Origin: Limnanthes douglasii subsp. nivea
Lineage: Eukaryota; Streptophyta; Magnoliopsida; Brassicales; Limnanthaceae
Length of the DNA: 64,000 bases
Assembly: GCA_036936605.1 (NCBI GenBank)
Contig: JAUPFV010000005.1
Span: 191,206,958-191,270,957 of the forward strand
Direction: 5' to 3'
The translations under genes and the position numbers were made by a program. Position 1 is the first letter of the stretch; each line of letters opens with the position of its first letter. Below the pieces are notes generated by a model, which was not told the DNA's origin, searched no databases, and worked only from the letters and a program-made list of their open reading frames with translations. Of the stretch, positions 49,741-62,400 are shown in pieces.

Positions 49741-52250
49741 AATGTCGACCGAACCTATCAACATTAGGTTAAAAAAGAAGGGGGAGTTTATGTAATAAAT
49801 TCGAGGGCGTGTCTAACAATTCCCTATCAAAAATTGAATGAATCTTGCATAATCTTTCAGTTCCATCAGCATGTAACAAATGAGGACCATGTTGACTAAA
49901 CAGCATAACATCTCTCCCTATCTATCTATGTCTCTCTTGAATAAAGCAAAAGATGGGTAGCTAATGATGATGACCTTCAAATTGCATAGCTCATCATAAC
50001 ACATCAACTTAAAAGAGAGACTGATAAGTGATAAATAGGAACTCTGTTTTATGCTCTGTTTCGCTGAAAACGTATTCCTTGTTAAGGTAGTGTATTAATT
50101 AGACAAGAGAAATACCAAAAGCTTGTTTAGCCAAATCTGCTTCAAATAGAGGCCGGTGTTCTGTTTTCTGAACTAAGCCTAGATTAAGATACACTTTTGT
50201 CCGATTATTCTAAGCTGGTTCCGGATTATATTCAACTTGTTTGTTGCTGACAAACAAAAGAGCAAATATTCTAACAGCATAAAGTGTTTCTAAATAGTAC
50301 TGTAATAATACCATGATCCTCCATCGATTTTCTACAGTTTCCTCACTTTAAAAAAATTTGGATTTACTTCATATGTCTACACACCAAAGACAAATAAAAT
50401 ATAGTCGGAAGATGATATAAAAATAAATGGGACCCTATTTTGTACTACATAAGATTTGAAAATTGCATACCGATGTCATCCAAAGTACGCTATAATTGCA
50501 TAACCTTATCCAACCCTTTGTATGTTTCGACTGGATCCGGATTGAACATTCAAATCCAGATTTTGATAAAACGAAAGGCAAAGGAGAAGTTATTATCCTG
50601 ATTGATGCATGGATATTATTTACCATAAGATTGTACAGAAGATACGATCTTCTTCTCTCCTGCTCAATTGTAAAATCAGAGTTGTCCTTTCCCTATTCTA
50701 CTGAAACTCTTTCTCAAAGAAGAAATAAGAGTGTACTCATATTTTGACTACAACTGCACCCCTCTTAGAACCCAAAAGCAAAATATAAAGTGATAGGACA
50801 AGACAGGGTTTCATAGCTGTTCTCAACCACTTCTCAGTCTGTTCCCTCACATGTGTACCAACACGACGCCTAGGTAAGCTAAGCTACCCTTTTCTTTAAC
50901 CTCTTCTCTATTTTGTGTATACAAAACCCAACCACCCTTTTCTTCTTTCTTTATCCTTTACCTCAAACAGAACACAATACAAGTGAAAAATCACACAGAA
51001 ACATACATGCTTCTGTCTTTCTCACCCATTAACTCCTTACTGCTTTCGTTTCCTATATTACTTTTTCAGTTATGTATATACACCTTGAAACACTGGTTTG
51101 CAGGTTGTGCCCATACCAGTGTTTTTTCAGTAACCCACTTCCAATGAACTCTCTCTATACAGGTTAGGACTTGACACCGTTACTAACTAGCAGAGCAAAT
51201 CCTAGATTCATCTGGAACGGAATAAGTACCGGTGATTTTTTTCGGTAACCCATTTTGAAAATTTCACGAATTCTATATTGGTGTGGGCAAACACTAAGGC
51301 AACCCTAAGAATAATAATCTGGAAATGAATAAGTGTACCTAAGAGAATTTGGTCGGTTGACACTTGACATCGCATGCCATCGGTTCACTTATTCATTTAC
51401 ATTGTAAACAAATTGTTTTTAGCTGTTCTCCTTAGGTTGGACCCTCTATGCTAAGGACAAAAGGATGGAGAAGTTCAACAATATAAGTACTCTAAAGATT
51501 ATAGGAACCAGGACCACACCAAGAAAGCCACTACACAAAAAATTAGAATCAAGAAACAAAAAGCACAAACCCTTTAGGAGTAAACATGTTTATACTTTGT
51601 CTATCTTCCCAAAGTTTTCATGTTCAGCCATTAGAGAACCGGAGATGGCACTAGAGAACATGTTTCTGTGTTGTTCTTTTCGGTAGTCTAATTTGATAAC
51701 CTTTACATATTTAGTATCTATACTACTAGTCTACACTACCTTAAGAGCTAAACGTAGTTTAAAACAATGTCACCCTAACAAAATGGTTGGTTCTAATGAA
51801 AAGGTTCGGATATATATAGAAATAAACCAAGGATAACTTATTGCTGCCATTATGGAGCCACATTGAATGACTTTGTAACTCTAATATATCAGCAAATCCT
51901 TGCTATCACTTCAAACAATTCGGCAAGGATATAGATTCGCACTGCCTTGCTTATCAAGGCAAAACCACGATACAGCAAAACAACTAGACTTAAATTATCA
52001 CTCAAAACAATTCGGCAAAGATATATATACTAACAAGAATAGAAAACGAAGTGAGCAAGATATTCAAAACTAAATGAAAAAGATATATTTTTTGCATTCG
52101 ATTTAAACTGTTTGGGATATATAACCCAATAGTAACCATAGAACAGAAAAAAGATTGCATTTTTAAGAACCCTTACTGCCAATAATATGCAAAAGATGCT
52201 CAATAACATGTTTTTTCAGTTCTAGAGTTTAAATTAAAACAAGGAAAAGA
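49741..52250. other. Intergenic region between ARF and the cyclin gene
   Basis: No gene, RNA or transposon was recognised. Small open stretches at 50435-50747 and 51465-51686 have no family resemblance and overlap each other or lie in AT-rich DNA. The last part is the presumed 3' UTR of the minus-strand cyclin. Confidence 0.4.
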
Positions 52251-53721
52251 TTAATGAGGACTGCTAAGCATACGGTTTAATGAAGGCAAACGCATCTGCT
52301 GCTCCTGCACTCTACTCCTTTTGAAACGGCGATCCTCCGCTGATGAAGAAGCCCAGGAATCGTTTGAACTATCTGAACTGAAAGACGCATCAATCACTCC
52401 ATCTGGGCTACTACCTCTCATTACCCGATGCTTGCGTTTAAGCCCGTCGCTGTGTTCGCCAGATAACTCTTGAATCAGCTTATAAGCCCTCTTCACTTCC
52501 TCCTACAAAAATATCATTACTTCTTCAACAAAAATAATAATAAAATCAATCCAGACCATATAAGGTATGTTTCGACTGGCTCGATTTTCGTGATTTTCTT
52601 ATATTCGTTGTATTTATGTCTTAAGTCATCAAACTAAAAAATCCCAAGGCAAGTTTTTAGATATTGCAGTATCCCAAGGCAATTTAAGTTTACAAAGAAA
52701 GATTAGACACTAACCTCATTAACTTTGAGTACACCCATAAGCTGATTCTGATACTCCAGTTTATTACATGGCTCAAATTCTTCAATAACATGTAGCATTA
52801 TTGCAGTAGCTAATATAGAAGGAAGATAACACATAAACCTTGCATCTGAAAACATCAAGATCCAGTTTTTATGAGCTAAGAATCTAAATCAGCATTCAAA
52901 GTATCTCCACAGAAGAAAATGCATCACTTACCAGCAACTACAGAGAGAAGCAAATGCTCACACCTCCACATAAAATCCCAGTGGATAAGAGTTTTTAAAC
53001 CAAGCCGACGAATTATGTGATCAAAGAAGGAGATTGGAGTCACCGGATTCATCCTCCACCCGAGAGTTGTCAGAACTAGAAGCTCCATTCTTTGTATAGT
53101 TTTAGCTTCGAATATAAATTTCGATTCCTCAACCTAAGCACAAATTTATAAAAATAAAATAAGCACTTCCTCACATTGAATAATCAAATAAAACAGACAA
53201 ATAAGGTGATTTAACAAACACTTAAGTATATAATTAGTGTAAAAAACACATACTTGGAGGTCTAAGAGCAAAGGAGGCTGGATCTCTTCAACTTTTGCAG
53301 CGAGAGACAAACAAGCAACAGCAACAAGTTGAGTCATCCAGGGCTTGTCTCTTAAGAACCTAGGGCTTAAAACAAACCTATCAAAGTAGTTTAAAGCAAG
53401 AACAGCTGTTAAAGGAGTGAACCCATAGTGTGATATAACCCTAAAAAGCCAATCAACAGCCTCTTTTCGAAAACACCCATCAGAGATAACACAAAGATTA
53501 GTCTCTTTCTCTTTCGAAATCAAACATAACAGCTCGTGTTCTTCCCAAATCAGGTCGTTTTCATGTAAAACTAAAGAAAAATCAGATTTTTCAATTTCGA
53601 GGCTCGAATCGTGATGATTGAGTGATATGTCTTCGACGAAACTCTCTTCCTCGCAATAAAGGTCGTCGAGGATCGACGATGGGTTTTGTAAAAGGTGAGT
53701 TTCTTCTTCGTGCAAAGCCAT
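52251..53721 (-). CDS. CYCD3;2: D-type cyclin, CYCD3;2 type
   Basis: Four exons on the minus strand: 53721-53254, 53133-52932, 52845-52715 and 52502-52251, GT-AG and in phase, giving 350 residues. The LxCxE retinoblastoma-binding motif is LYCEE at residues 21-25. Cyclin N domain about 55-190, with RKEAVDW, HYGFTPLTAVLALNYFDRF and CLSLAAKVEE; cyclin C domain from about 190, with PVTPISFFDHIIRRLGLK. A Ser-rich, PEST-like stretch (SSDSSNDSWASSSAED) precedes the end RVQEQQMRLPSLNRM, which matches the CYCD3;2 tail. It activates CDKA to phosphorylate RBR and drives G1/S entry, linked to cytokinin response. The start at 53721 is the first in-frame ATG; the upstream in-frame codon at 53775 is GTG. 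Short upstream ORFs precede it. Confidence 0.96.
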
Positions 53722-53788
53722 GCTTCTGTTGAGAAGAAGGTGTTGAATCTCGAGGTCATTACAACACAAAAACACTGAATCGGTTCAT
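53571..53788 (-). promoter_or_regulatory. Two linked upstream ORFs in the cyclin leader
   Basis: A nine-codon ORF (MNRFSVFVL) starts at ATG 53788-53786 and stops at TAA 53761-53759. That stop overlaps the ATG of a second ORF (TAATG, ATG at 53759-53757). The second ORF has 62 codons in another frame, passes over the cyclin ATG at 53721 and stops at 53571. If transcribed, both would lower initiation at the cyclin ATG. The mRNA start is unknown. Confidence 0.5.
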
Positions 53789-54860
53789 GTTGCTTTCTCT
53801 CTCTCTAGACTGGTTGTAGCGTGGTGGTGTGCGAGAGAAAAGGATGTGAGAGAGAAATGGTTAGAGAGAAAGTGAAGGGTTTTATCTCTGATATTTCTCA
53901 CGCTTGTCTTTTTTTTTTCTTTTCTTCTCCTTCTTTTTCTTTTTCTTTTTGCGGTTTTTCGTTTTAAATGAAAATTTAGTGAAGTGTTTTGGCATAATTA
54001 TCATTTTAATCTCTTTGATTAAATTTCTTTCCATCTTTATAATTATAATTGCTTAATATCTATATACATGTTCTTTTTACTTCTCAACTAAATTTAAATC
54101 CGTGAGGGACGTAATCATAATCATGTATGAAATATGATCATTGTCGTTATAATATAACTATATATCATTATTATAGTATTTAACATTGGACTATTATACA
54201 TGGTAATTATGTAAGTACATCGTCATTAGTTATTTACAAAATTACTATAATTATCAAATAAAAATTTGGATGTTTGTGGAATTTGGAACATGAAAAATAA
54301 AAGGTAAAATATGATAAGTACATCTATAATAATATGTAAATTTTTGGTTGTAACTCCGTTTTAAGTCGAGCATTCCTTAACTCCGTGAATTAAATTTAAC
54401 ATTGGTTATGTATACGATGATTTGTAAATTGTATAAACATTGCTGTAAATATAACTTGTATTTTATAAATAGAAGATAAATCAATATATTATTTTTAAAG
54501 TTTTTTATTTTATTTTTTTAAAATTTAATAGTTTTTGTTCGAACATTTTCGGACCTTATTAGTTGTGTGAATTGTGAGAAGATATTAGTATTCATAAGCA
54601 TTTTTTAAAACCATTTGCTACTGGTTGCCAGCAATATTTTGTGTGTGACTCAAGAATAACATGTTTACAATGTAGTACAATTTTTAATTATTCTAATTTG
54701 AATTCCACCAGCAATTTCTAGCGAGAGAAAATATCTCTCCTCTTACTAAGAAACGGTCATATTTTTTTCTCAGTAGCATTTTTGTTGGTGGTTCCCGGCA
54801 TGGCTTTAGGTTGTACAGCTTGAAGTACACATCTTTCCACAAATCTTTCTTTCCGACCAA
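53789..54860. other. Upstream region of the cyclin gene and AT-rich intergenic DNA
   Basis: 53800-53960 carries GA/TC-rich leader sequence and a long purine run on the minus strand at about 53910-53951 (aaagaaaaagaaggagaag type). Beyond about 54000 the DNA is AT-rich with no gene seen. Confidence 0.4.
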
Positions 54861-54868
54861 CACCGTGG

Positions 54869-57240
54869 ATGGCATCGGAGTCTCGTCGTCGGGTATTTTT
54901 TATTAGTTTCGTTGGATTGTTAGTCATCGGTGATGGTCTACGGTGGTTTGTCCTGCATGACCTCCCGTATCCTGATAGTTATGATGTAGTGAATCATTGT
55001 CTTTCCAAATACACTTTGGCGTCTTTAATTAGTCTGATTAGTGAGTTATTTGGCCTATTAAAATATTATGAGTATGTTCTTCAATGTGAGTCTGACAGTG
55101 ATCTTGTGGTCTTCGACTGGGCTTCGCTCGCAGTGGTTAGATCTGATTGGAGGTTGTTGAATGGAGGTTGTTGAAGACAACTGGTTTATTGTACTTAATA
55201 TATCGAAGAGTCGCTGAAAACCAATGCCCTATCGCCGTCATCGAGCTTTCATCTTTCCCAAAGTGTTGCCTCGCTGTCGTCGGTTGCATTTCTCTGTTTA
55301 AGGCTAAACCATTTCCTTTGTATAGTTTTGTGGAGGTTAGCATCACCCAATCCAATGCTAAAAATCATGGATTATCATTGGCGATTTAAATATGATTCGG
55401 AACCCCTTGAAGCGTTCCAATTTTGAAAACCGTTGGAATAGCTCTCTTTATTTAATGATTGTTGCCGCACTTGCGGCATTGATGACCTCCGATCCTCCGG
55501 TTTCCAATATTACTAGTTCAACCTTCAAATTGATAACCATATATCCTCTAGGATTGATAAGAATCTCGTCAATTGGCCCTGGGATAACCCTTTCCCCAAT
55601 TCTTTTGCCCACTTGGACCTCCATCGTACCTCGGACCACACCCCCATTATTTTATACCCTTCGACCCTTTTTGTCCTGAGTTCTAAGTCTTTTAAATATT
55701 TTAATGCGTGGAACTTTCACCCGACCTTCGAAAGCCTTGTCTCCGCAAGCTGGAACTCCTTTTGCGAAAAAAACTCTATGAAGACTATTGTTATCAAATT
55801 AGCTCAGCTTGCCCCTATCCTCTCTTCCCTCAACAAGCGCGAATTTAGTAACATTAGCCATATGGTGGAGAATGCCCAATATGCCATTGCTCAAGCTCAG
55901 ATTAATCTCGCCACCAACCCGACTAATAGTTCCCTCATCTGTACTGATAACGAGGCCTCCAAAATCTAAATTTTATATAGTTGTGCTGAAGAATCCTTCC
56001 TCAACCAGAAATCAAGGGAGACCTGACTCAAGCTAAGGGACAGAAACTCAAAATTCTTCCATAACAGCATAAGGGCTTGAAGGGCCTGTAATAAAATCGT
56101 GTCTATTGTTAACCCTGATGGTTCATCTAGTTCCAACCCTAAAGTGATCTCGAGTGCTTTTCTTAAGCATTTTGAAAACCTATTTGGCACTTCAAGCCCT
56201 AGAAGTTATCCATGGCATGATAGAATTAGGGTCTTGATAAAATATTCGATTTTCCCTTCTGATAATTCCAACGTGATCAAACCCATTTTAGACGATGAAA
56301 TTAGGAAAGCCTTATTTGATATTTATAGTTTCAAGGCCCCGAGCCCTGATGAATTTAGTGTTGGTTTCTTCAAAACCTGTTAGCCCACGGTTGGGCCTGA
56401 TATATGCTCGGGTGTTAACCATTTCTTCCGCTTAGGAAAGATAAACCCATAATGGAACAAAACCCTCATAGACCTTATACCCAAAATTGATTCCCCTCTT
56501 CTCTCTCAGACTTTAGGCCTATTTCCCGTTCCAACGTCATTTATAAGGTTATCTCCAAAATCATAGCGAATAGAATTAAGACCGCTCTCTCCATCCTGAT
56601 TGATCTCTTCCAATTAGATTTTGTTTATGGTCGCTTAATTTCCAATAACATCATCATCACTCAAGACCTTATGCATGGCTGTTATACCTACTAGAAGGAC
56701 CTCATATGTGCCTTCAAGATTGACATAATGAAGGAGTTCGATAATGTTCGATGGAAATTAATCCTTGATGTCCAATAGGGTAATGGATTTCCCTATCGAG
56801 ATGATCAATTAGATCATTCAATGTATCATCACCCCTATTTTACTGTTTGTATTAATGATAAGCCTACCAACACCTTTTAGGGTTTAAAGGACCTCCGCCA
56901 AGGAAATCCCCTCTCTTCTTATACTTTTTTCATTATCATGTAGGTTCTGTCAAGCATCATTCAGGAAAAAGTACATGACCCATCTTTTGGATACGATTGG
57001 AAATGACACAAGCTCAAGATCATAAACCTTTACTTCACAGATGACCTCGTGATCTTCTGTTGTGTTAATGCACCCTTAATTAAACTTATATAAGAGGGTC
57101 TTGACGAATTTTCTTTTCTTTCGGGCCTCCAGCTTAACCTGAATAAAAGCCAAGTTTACCTCTCGGGGACCTCAGAAAGCACGCGGATCGACATTCTAAT
57201 CTACTTTGGGTTCAATGAAGGCACACTACGGGTCATATTC
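54869..57240 (+). mobile_element. Decayed L1-type LINE (endonuclease and reverse transcriptase)
   Basis: Endonuclease part: IIGDLNMIRNPLKRSN at about 55373-55422 and LHRTSDHTPIILYPST near 55619, the GDxN and SDH motifs of the apurinic-type nuclease. Linker: FKYFNAWNFHPTF (about 55692). Reverse transcriptase: 56099-56383 with DDEIRKALFDIYSFKAPSPD, then FRPIS..NVIYKVISKIIANRIK (about 56513-56578), and the active site YFTDDLVIF near 57029-57055, where FADD is usual. The element has several frameshifts and stops, and no poly-A tail or target duplication was located. The 5' limit is uncertain; 54869-55300 has no recognised domain. Confidence 0.8.
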
Positions 57241-57540
57241 CTATTGTCGGCCCAACTATTTATTCCTCAACCTTAGGCTCAACCTTCAACTATTAAACTG
57301 AATATTTTTCCCATTAGGCTTTAGGCCAAGGTTAGGGTTTCAACCCACATGCATTAAATTACTTTAGTTGAAACTTTTTTATTCTCTAAGTCTTTATTTC
57401 AACTTTTTATATCATAAAACATAGATGTTTAGGTGAGTAACCATTTCCGAATGGTGGTGTTAAGACATTATTTTATAGTTAAATATATAATTTGACTAGA
57501 ACATTTTTGGCTCATAAGATCTTGGTTGGTAAATTTTCCC
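57241..57540. other. Unassigned stretch before element E
   Basis: AT-rich sequence that may be the 5' leader or LTR of element E. No repeat of it was found near 62.4-64 kb. Confidence 0.3.
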
Positions 57541-57556
57541 CAATGAGTAATATAAG

Positions 57557-60500
57557 ATGAATAAGTATAATGGCGCGGGTGATCTTTTACATCATATTGA
57601 ACACTTTGAGAAACATAATGTTAAGCTTCAAAGAAGATTGCATGCTTATATGTCAAGCCTTCTCGATAACGTTCAGATGAAATACTCTAACTTGGTTCAA
57701 CCAATTATCTACGGGCTCAATAAGGAGTTTCGAAACTATGTCAACTTTATTTATTGACCAATTAGTTGGAATTAATTATATCAACATTAATGGTGACTTT
57801 ATAATTTATTATAAACATGAGTCGGGTAAGAGCATATAAGATTATACCCGATATTTCATTCAGATGGAATATAACATGAATGTCTCACATGAGGATGTTT
57901 ATTATGCCTCACCAAGATAAATGATTCTTTCAAAGTTATTAGCATAATATTTAATGAAGGCAAATATTATATATATTGGAGTGTTTTTTTATCATATTAA
58001 GTTCAATATTAAAGTTGAGCTAACGGTGAAATTGAGGTTAGTTATGAACAGTTAGCCTTGTCATAATCTATACCAACAAATTCCAACCATATTTTTAATA
58101 TAGTCACTTACCAAGCACATTCATACAATAAAAACTCTAACATTCTCCAGCTACCATCCAACATAAGCACTCATATGCTTCATTTAGGACGATACAAATC
58201 CAAACCACCCTAAACTAGGTTGGTCATTCGGGGATGGGTCATAATGATCAAAGGAACAATTAGATACACCATGATAATTATACAAATTTAACTAAAAACA
58301 TGGAAATAAAAATTTGAAGGCCAAACATTTATGCCATTTTGAGTACATTTACAAAACCTCAAAAGAAACTACTAGATTGTACATGTGTCATAATGGCCTC
58401 GATCTTTTGACTAAAAACTATAGAGCACTGAAATTAGAGGTCTAAAATCTGATTTATAATAATAAGTTTGTTGAGTTTATCAAATATCGAGTGACTCTTG
58501 CTCGGAGGTATTATGGGTCCCAATATAAAAAATTGATACAAAGATTGAGACTCTTAAGCTCAAATCTCTAGTTGTGGTCCTTTAAGAAGAACGGACCATT
58601 GTAGTATTGGACTATGCTATTGCACTCTCGGATATGTCTGATAAATAAGTGGACCTAGATCATAACAGACATATTATAGGAACCCTTAATGAGAGTGATT
58701 TTTGTTACGACGTGAGCAATAACTCAAAGAATAAACATGTTGGAAGTCTAGAATTTACTAGTAAGGGTACGCATCTACCCAATTTTTTAAAGTAATTTAA
58801 TCTCCTATTGCCTCTGATGATAATGATGCTTTTAGATGAGTGGTAGATCCTCATAAGGATGGTGTACTGATCAATATTAGTATAGTATGGTAAAGGTCTG
58901 AAGAATCATAATCGATACATGTGTTTCAACTAAAATATAATTTTTAAATTCACCCATGACAACATAAAGAAGCCTCGAGCCATCTACCCATCTAAAAGGA
59001 TATTTGTTAAGGTTCATAACTATCAGCGTTTTAGTAATATAAAAGTTTGAGAGCAAATTCATTTTGAGTAAAAAACCATTATAAGAAGGTCGTCAAACTT
59101 AAGTTCATGGTTGTTGATGGTCCCACCTTCTATAATGTAATATTTAGCATGACATGACTTGATATGTTGCATGTTATTACCTCTATTATACAAAAATATC
59201 TTTGTATGTTGTTACGTACAAAGTTGGGTTATAAGAAGCAACCATAAGGTTGTTTGAGAATGTTATGCATCATATTTTTCTTTGAATAAACAATAGTTAT
59301 GAGAGGTTTCAAATTGACATTGAAGCTTTGGATAATCTAAGTGAGAATACCGAGTTTGGTTATTATATAACAGGATGTTGAAAACTTTAAGTTTGAGGAA
59401 AATAACTATTTAAAGATTGGTATTTTGTAGTTAGGTAACTATATAAATGAACTAATAGCTTATTCATTTAATACATTTGATGTTTTATCTCAGAAAACAT
59501 AAGACGTGACATGAGTCTCCATCCTATATTGTTAAACCTAACGTTAGGCATATGGAGCGTAATAAGTGAGCCTATTCACTTGAGAAATCTCAAGTAATAG
59601 TGGATGAGGTTGACTGACTCTTTATTGTTGGGCACATGAGATAATCTCAACACCTAATATTGACAACATACACATTCATGGTAAAAGAGAATAACACAAA
59701 GTGAAGAATATGTATAAATTTCACAAACTTTAACAAAGTATGTCATAAGGACTTATTCCAAATAGTGAGGGTTTAACTATTAGTAGATTTTACCTCATGA
59801 AAATAAGATTTTGTCGTTCGTGGATTCTTACTCAGACTATAACCACATCTATATGTATCTGGGTGATTAAGATTGAATATCATTCATTATTGATCGAAGC
59901 TGATATTTTTATAAGATTATGTCATTCGGACTGAAGAATACAGGATAAATTTACTAGAGGTAGGTTAACAAATATTTTTTCAATCAGATAGAATAAAATA
60001 TAAAGGCTTACATTTATGATATGTTGGATAAAATCCATAGTTATTTAAAGCATATATATGATTTGGTTGAAAATTTCAAGAACCTAAAGGCTATCAACCT
60101 CAAATTTAATCTTGATAAATGTGCCTTTAAGGTTCGTCATGACAAGTTATTTGGCTATCTATTTAGTAAGATGGGAATTTAAGTTGGTTTATCACAACTA
60201 TAATCTTTAGCCTCCATATTTTCCCTTAGATCCATAAAAAATCCAAAGTTTGACTTAAATATTAATAGTTATCAACAGATTTATTTCTCGATCTTCATAT
60301 AAGTATTTCTCTCTCTTCCGAGTGCTAAAGAATTAAATTGATTCCATTATATTGAATAATGTGATTGGGCCTTTGATAAGATCCATGAATATTTATCTAT
60401 TATGAAAGTTCTATATAAACCACTCCCAAGTGGGATGATGTACATCTACCTAACAATGTACGATTGTAATGTATGTGTTATCTAATAAAGATAGTGGATA

Positions 60501-62400
60501 AATGTCTGAATCATGTCCAATATTTGATCAAAAGCTTATTTGATGTATAGACTATATATATTTAGCTAGAAAATCTATCATGTGTCTTGGTTAACGCCTA
60601 AAGGAAAATGAAACCTTATTTACAATTCCACTATATTATTTTCTGAAGCTTCTTTTATATCTCAATCATGCTTTAGAAGTTTGTCATATTCAGACATATA
60701 ATATGATGGTCAGTTACGCTAGGGACTTTGATATACCTTCGAGCCAATGACTATTATCAAAGATCAAACCTTGGTTGATTTCTTAATAAAGTTTTATGCT
60801 GAAATATCAGTCCCTTCTTTTGTGAGTCTTTTTAATGAGGGGTAGTTCATACTCATAGTAAATATAATGATTCAGGTTGTAGGCCATGATTCTAATTGGT
60901 ATACCATTTGGGGGAGGTTAAGCATTAAGTTATTTTATTTAACTTTGAAAATTTCAACAATAAGATTGAGTATAAGGTTGTTATTGCATGTCTTTGGTTT
61001 GTGTGTGTATATATATATATATATATAAACAAAGAGAGTGAGGTTAATAATTGACTCATAACTTATAATTAATCATGTCATGGTCATGCCTAAATGTGCA
61101 AAGATTACATGACTAAGCATCTCAAGGTTTTACCCGAACATGGAAAAGATTTTGAAGCTATCATATATGAGCAAGTCCCAATAAATGATAATTCATTGGT
61201 TAATTCACTAGCTTTATTGAGCATGTGCTAAATGTACCCCATATATTATCATTAAATAATGTTTTTTCGTTAGCACATAATACATATAAATGAAAAAATA
61301 AATCATGGAGGCATATGTTATATAAGATGACTAGATGGTTGAGATAAAATATTTTTTTTGTATGGTACGCTCCTTTCAGACAATGATAACCTAACATTTG
61401 AAATTCAAAACTTATAAGTATATGATGACATGATACGATTTATATAAGGAAGGCTTAATTTGTTATTTTTTAAATTATGTTGGACCTGCTGAGTTTTGTG
61501 TTATCCTCGAAGAGCTTCATGATGGGGTAGGATTAACTCATTATGAGTATAAATCATCAACAAAAATAGTTATACTATTATGGTGTTACTGACTGATGTT
61601 TAAAAGTTAGTTAATAAATACACCACTTGTAAGCGCTTTGTAAGTTTCATCTATCGTACGACAATATATTTGAAAAATATATGAGAACTTTTACCTTTTG
61701 AAATATGGGGTCTCGATTTTGTTGGACCAGCATCTTGAGGAGATCAATATATTCTTTTTGTAGTTAAATATATCTCCAAGTAGGTGAAAGCATACTCATT
61801 ATTAACAATAAGGACAAACAATATAATAAAATTTATTAAAACTATCATATATTACGGGCTCAATTTTTCTAAGCCATTTACTAATGAAAATGACCTCCAA
61901 TTCAAAAATAAAAAAGAAATATTCTTATGCAAACAAGAGGTATCCAACAACATTTTTAATACATTTTCATCATTAGGCTAACAACCAAGTAGAGGCCATT
62001 AACCAAAGTTTATTGGATAGGTTGAAGAAAAACTTAGAATGAATATCATGCAAATAACATAACTTTCTTCAATAATTCTTATAAGCATATCGAACTGCAT
62101 CTTTGACATATGCAGGAAATCCATTTTGCTTTGGTGTGTGGTATAGATGCAATTATTTCGCTAAGACCGTCGTGTCTTCGTTTCGAGTCGTTAATTATTT
62201 AAAAAAATATTGACAGGAAAAAGTCCTTAAAAATATGTTTCGAGTTGTGAATTCAACGTGGGGACAAGATCATTAGAAAGGTGTTCATACCCATTAAAGA
62301 CTCCAAGACCATAAACTTCATGCGAAGTTAGGATGAACCATATACAGTCTTGAAGAAGTTCAAGGCAAGAACCTACAAGTTAATATATATATATAAGGAA
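57557..62400 (+). pseudogene. Decayed Ty3/gypsy element E (gag and pol)
   Basis: Gag start-like text MNKYNGAGDLLHHIEHFEKH at 57557-57616 matches the PKYxGxxDPxxHxxxF opening of Ty3/gypsy gag. Reverse transcriptase near 59820-60180: IMSFGLKNT (about 59918), the altered active site YIYDMLDKI at 60009-60035 and CAFKVRHDKLFGYLFSKMGI (60121-60180). Integrase remnants lie at 61680-62170 (LPFEIWGLDFVGPAS near 61692). Stops occur every few dozen codons. No LTR pair was found within the window. Confidence 0.7.
61001..61027. repeat. (GT)n(AT)n microsatellite
   Basis: Four GT units followed by about nine AT units, inside decayed element E. Confidence 0.9.

Noticed and set aside
50435..50747. Overlapping short ORFs on both strands
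   Set aside because: No family resemblance, mutual overlap and AT-rich context; chance ORFs.
51465..51686. 73-codon ORF upstream of the ARF-cyclin midpoint
   Set aside because: No similarity recognised and no splice or promoter context; not supported.
53722..53775. Longer N-terminus for the cyclin starting at 53775
   Set aside because: The codon at 53775 is GTG, and the family N-terminus fits MALHEEE at 53721.
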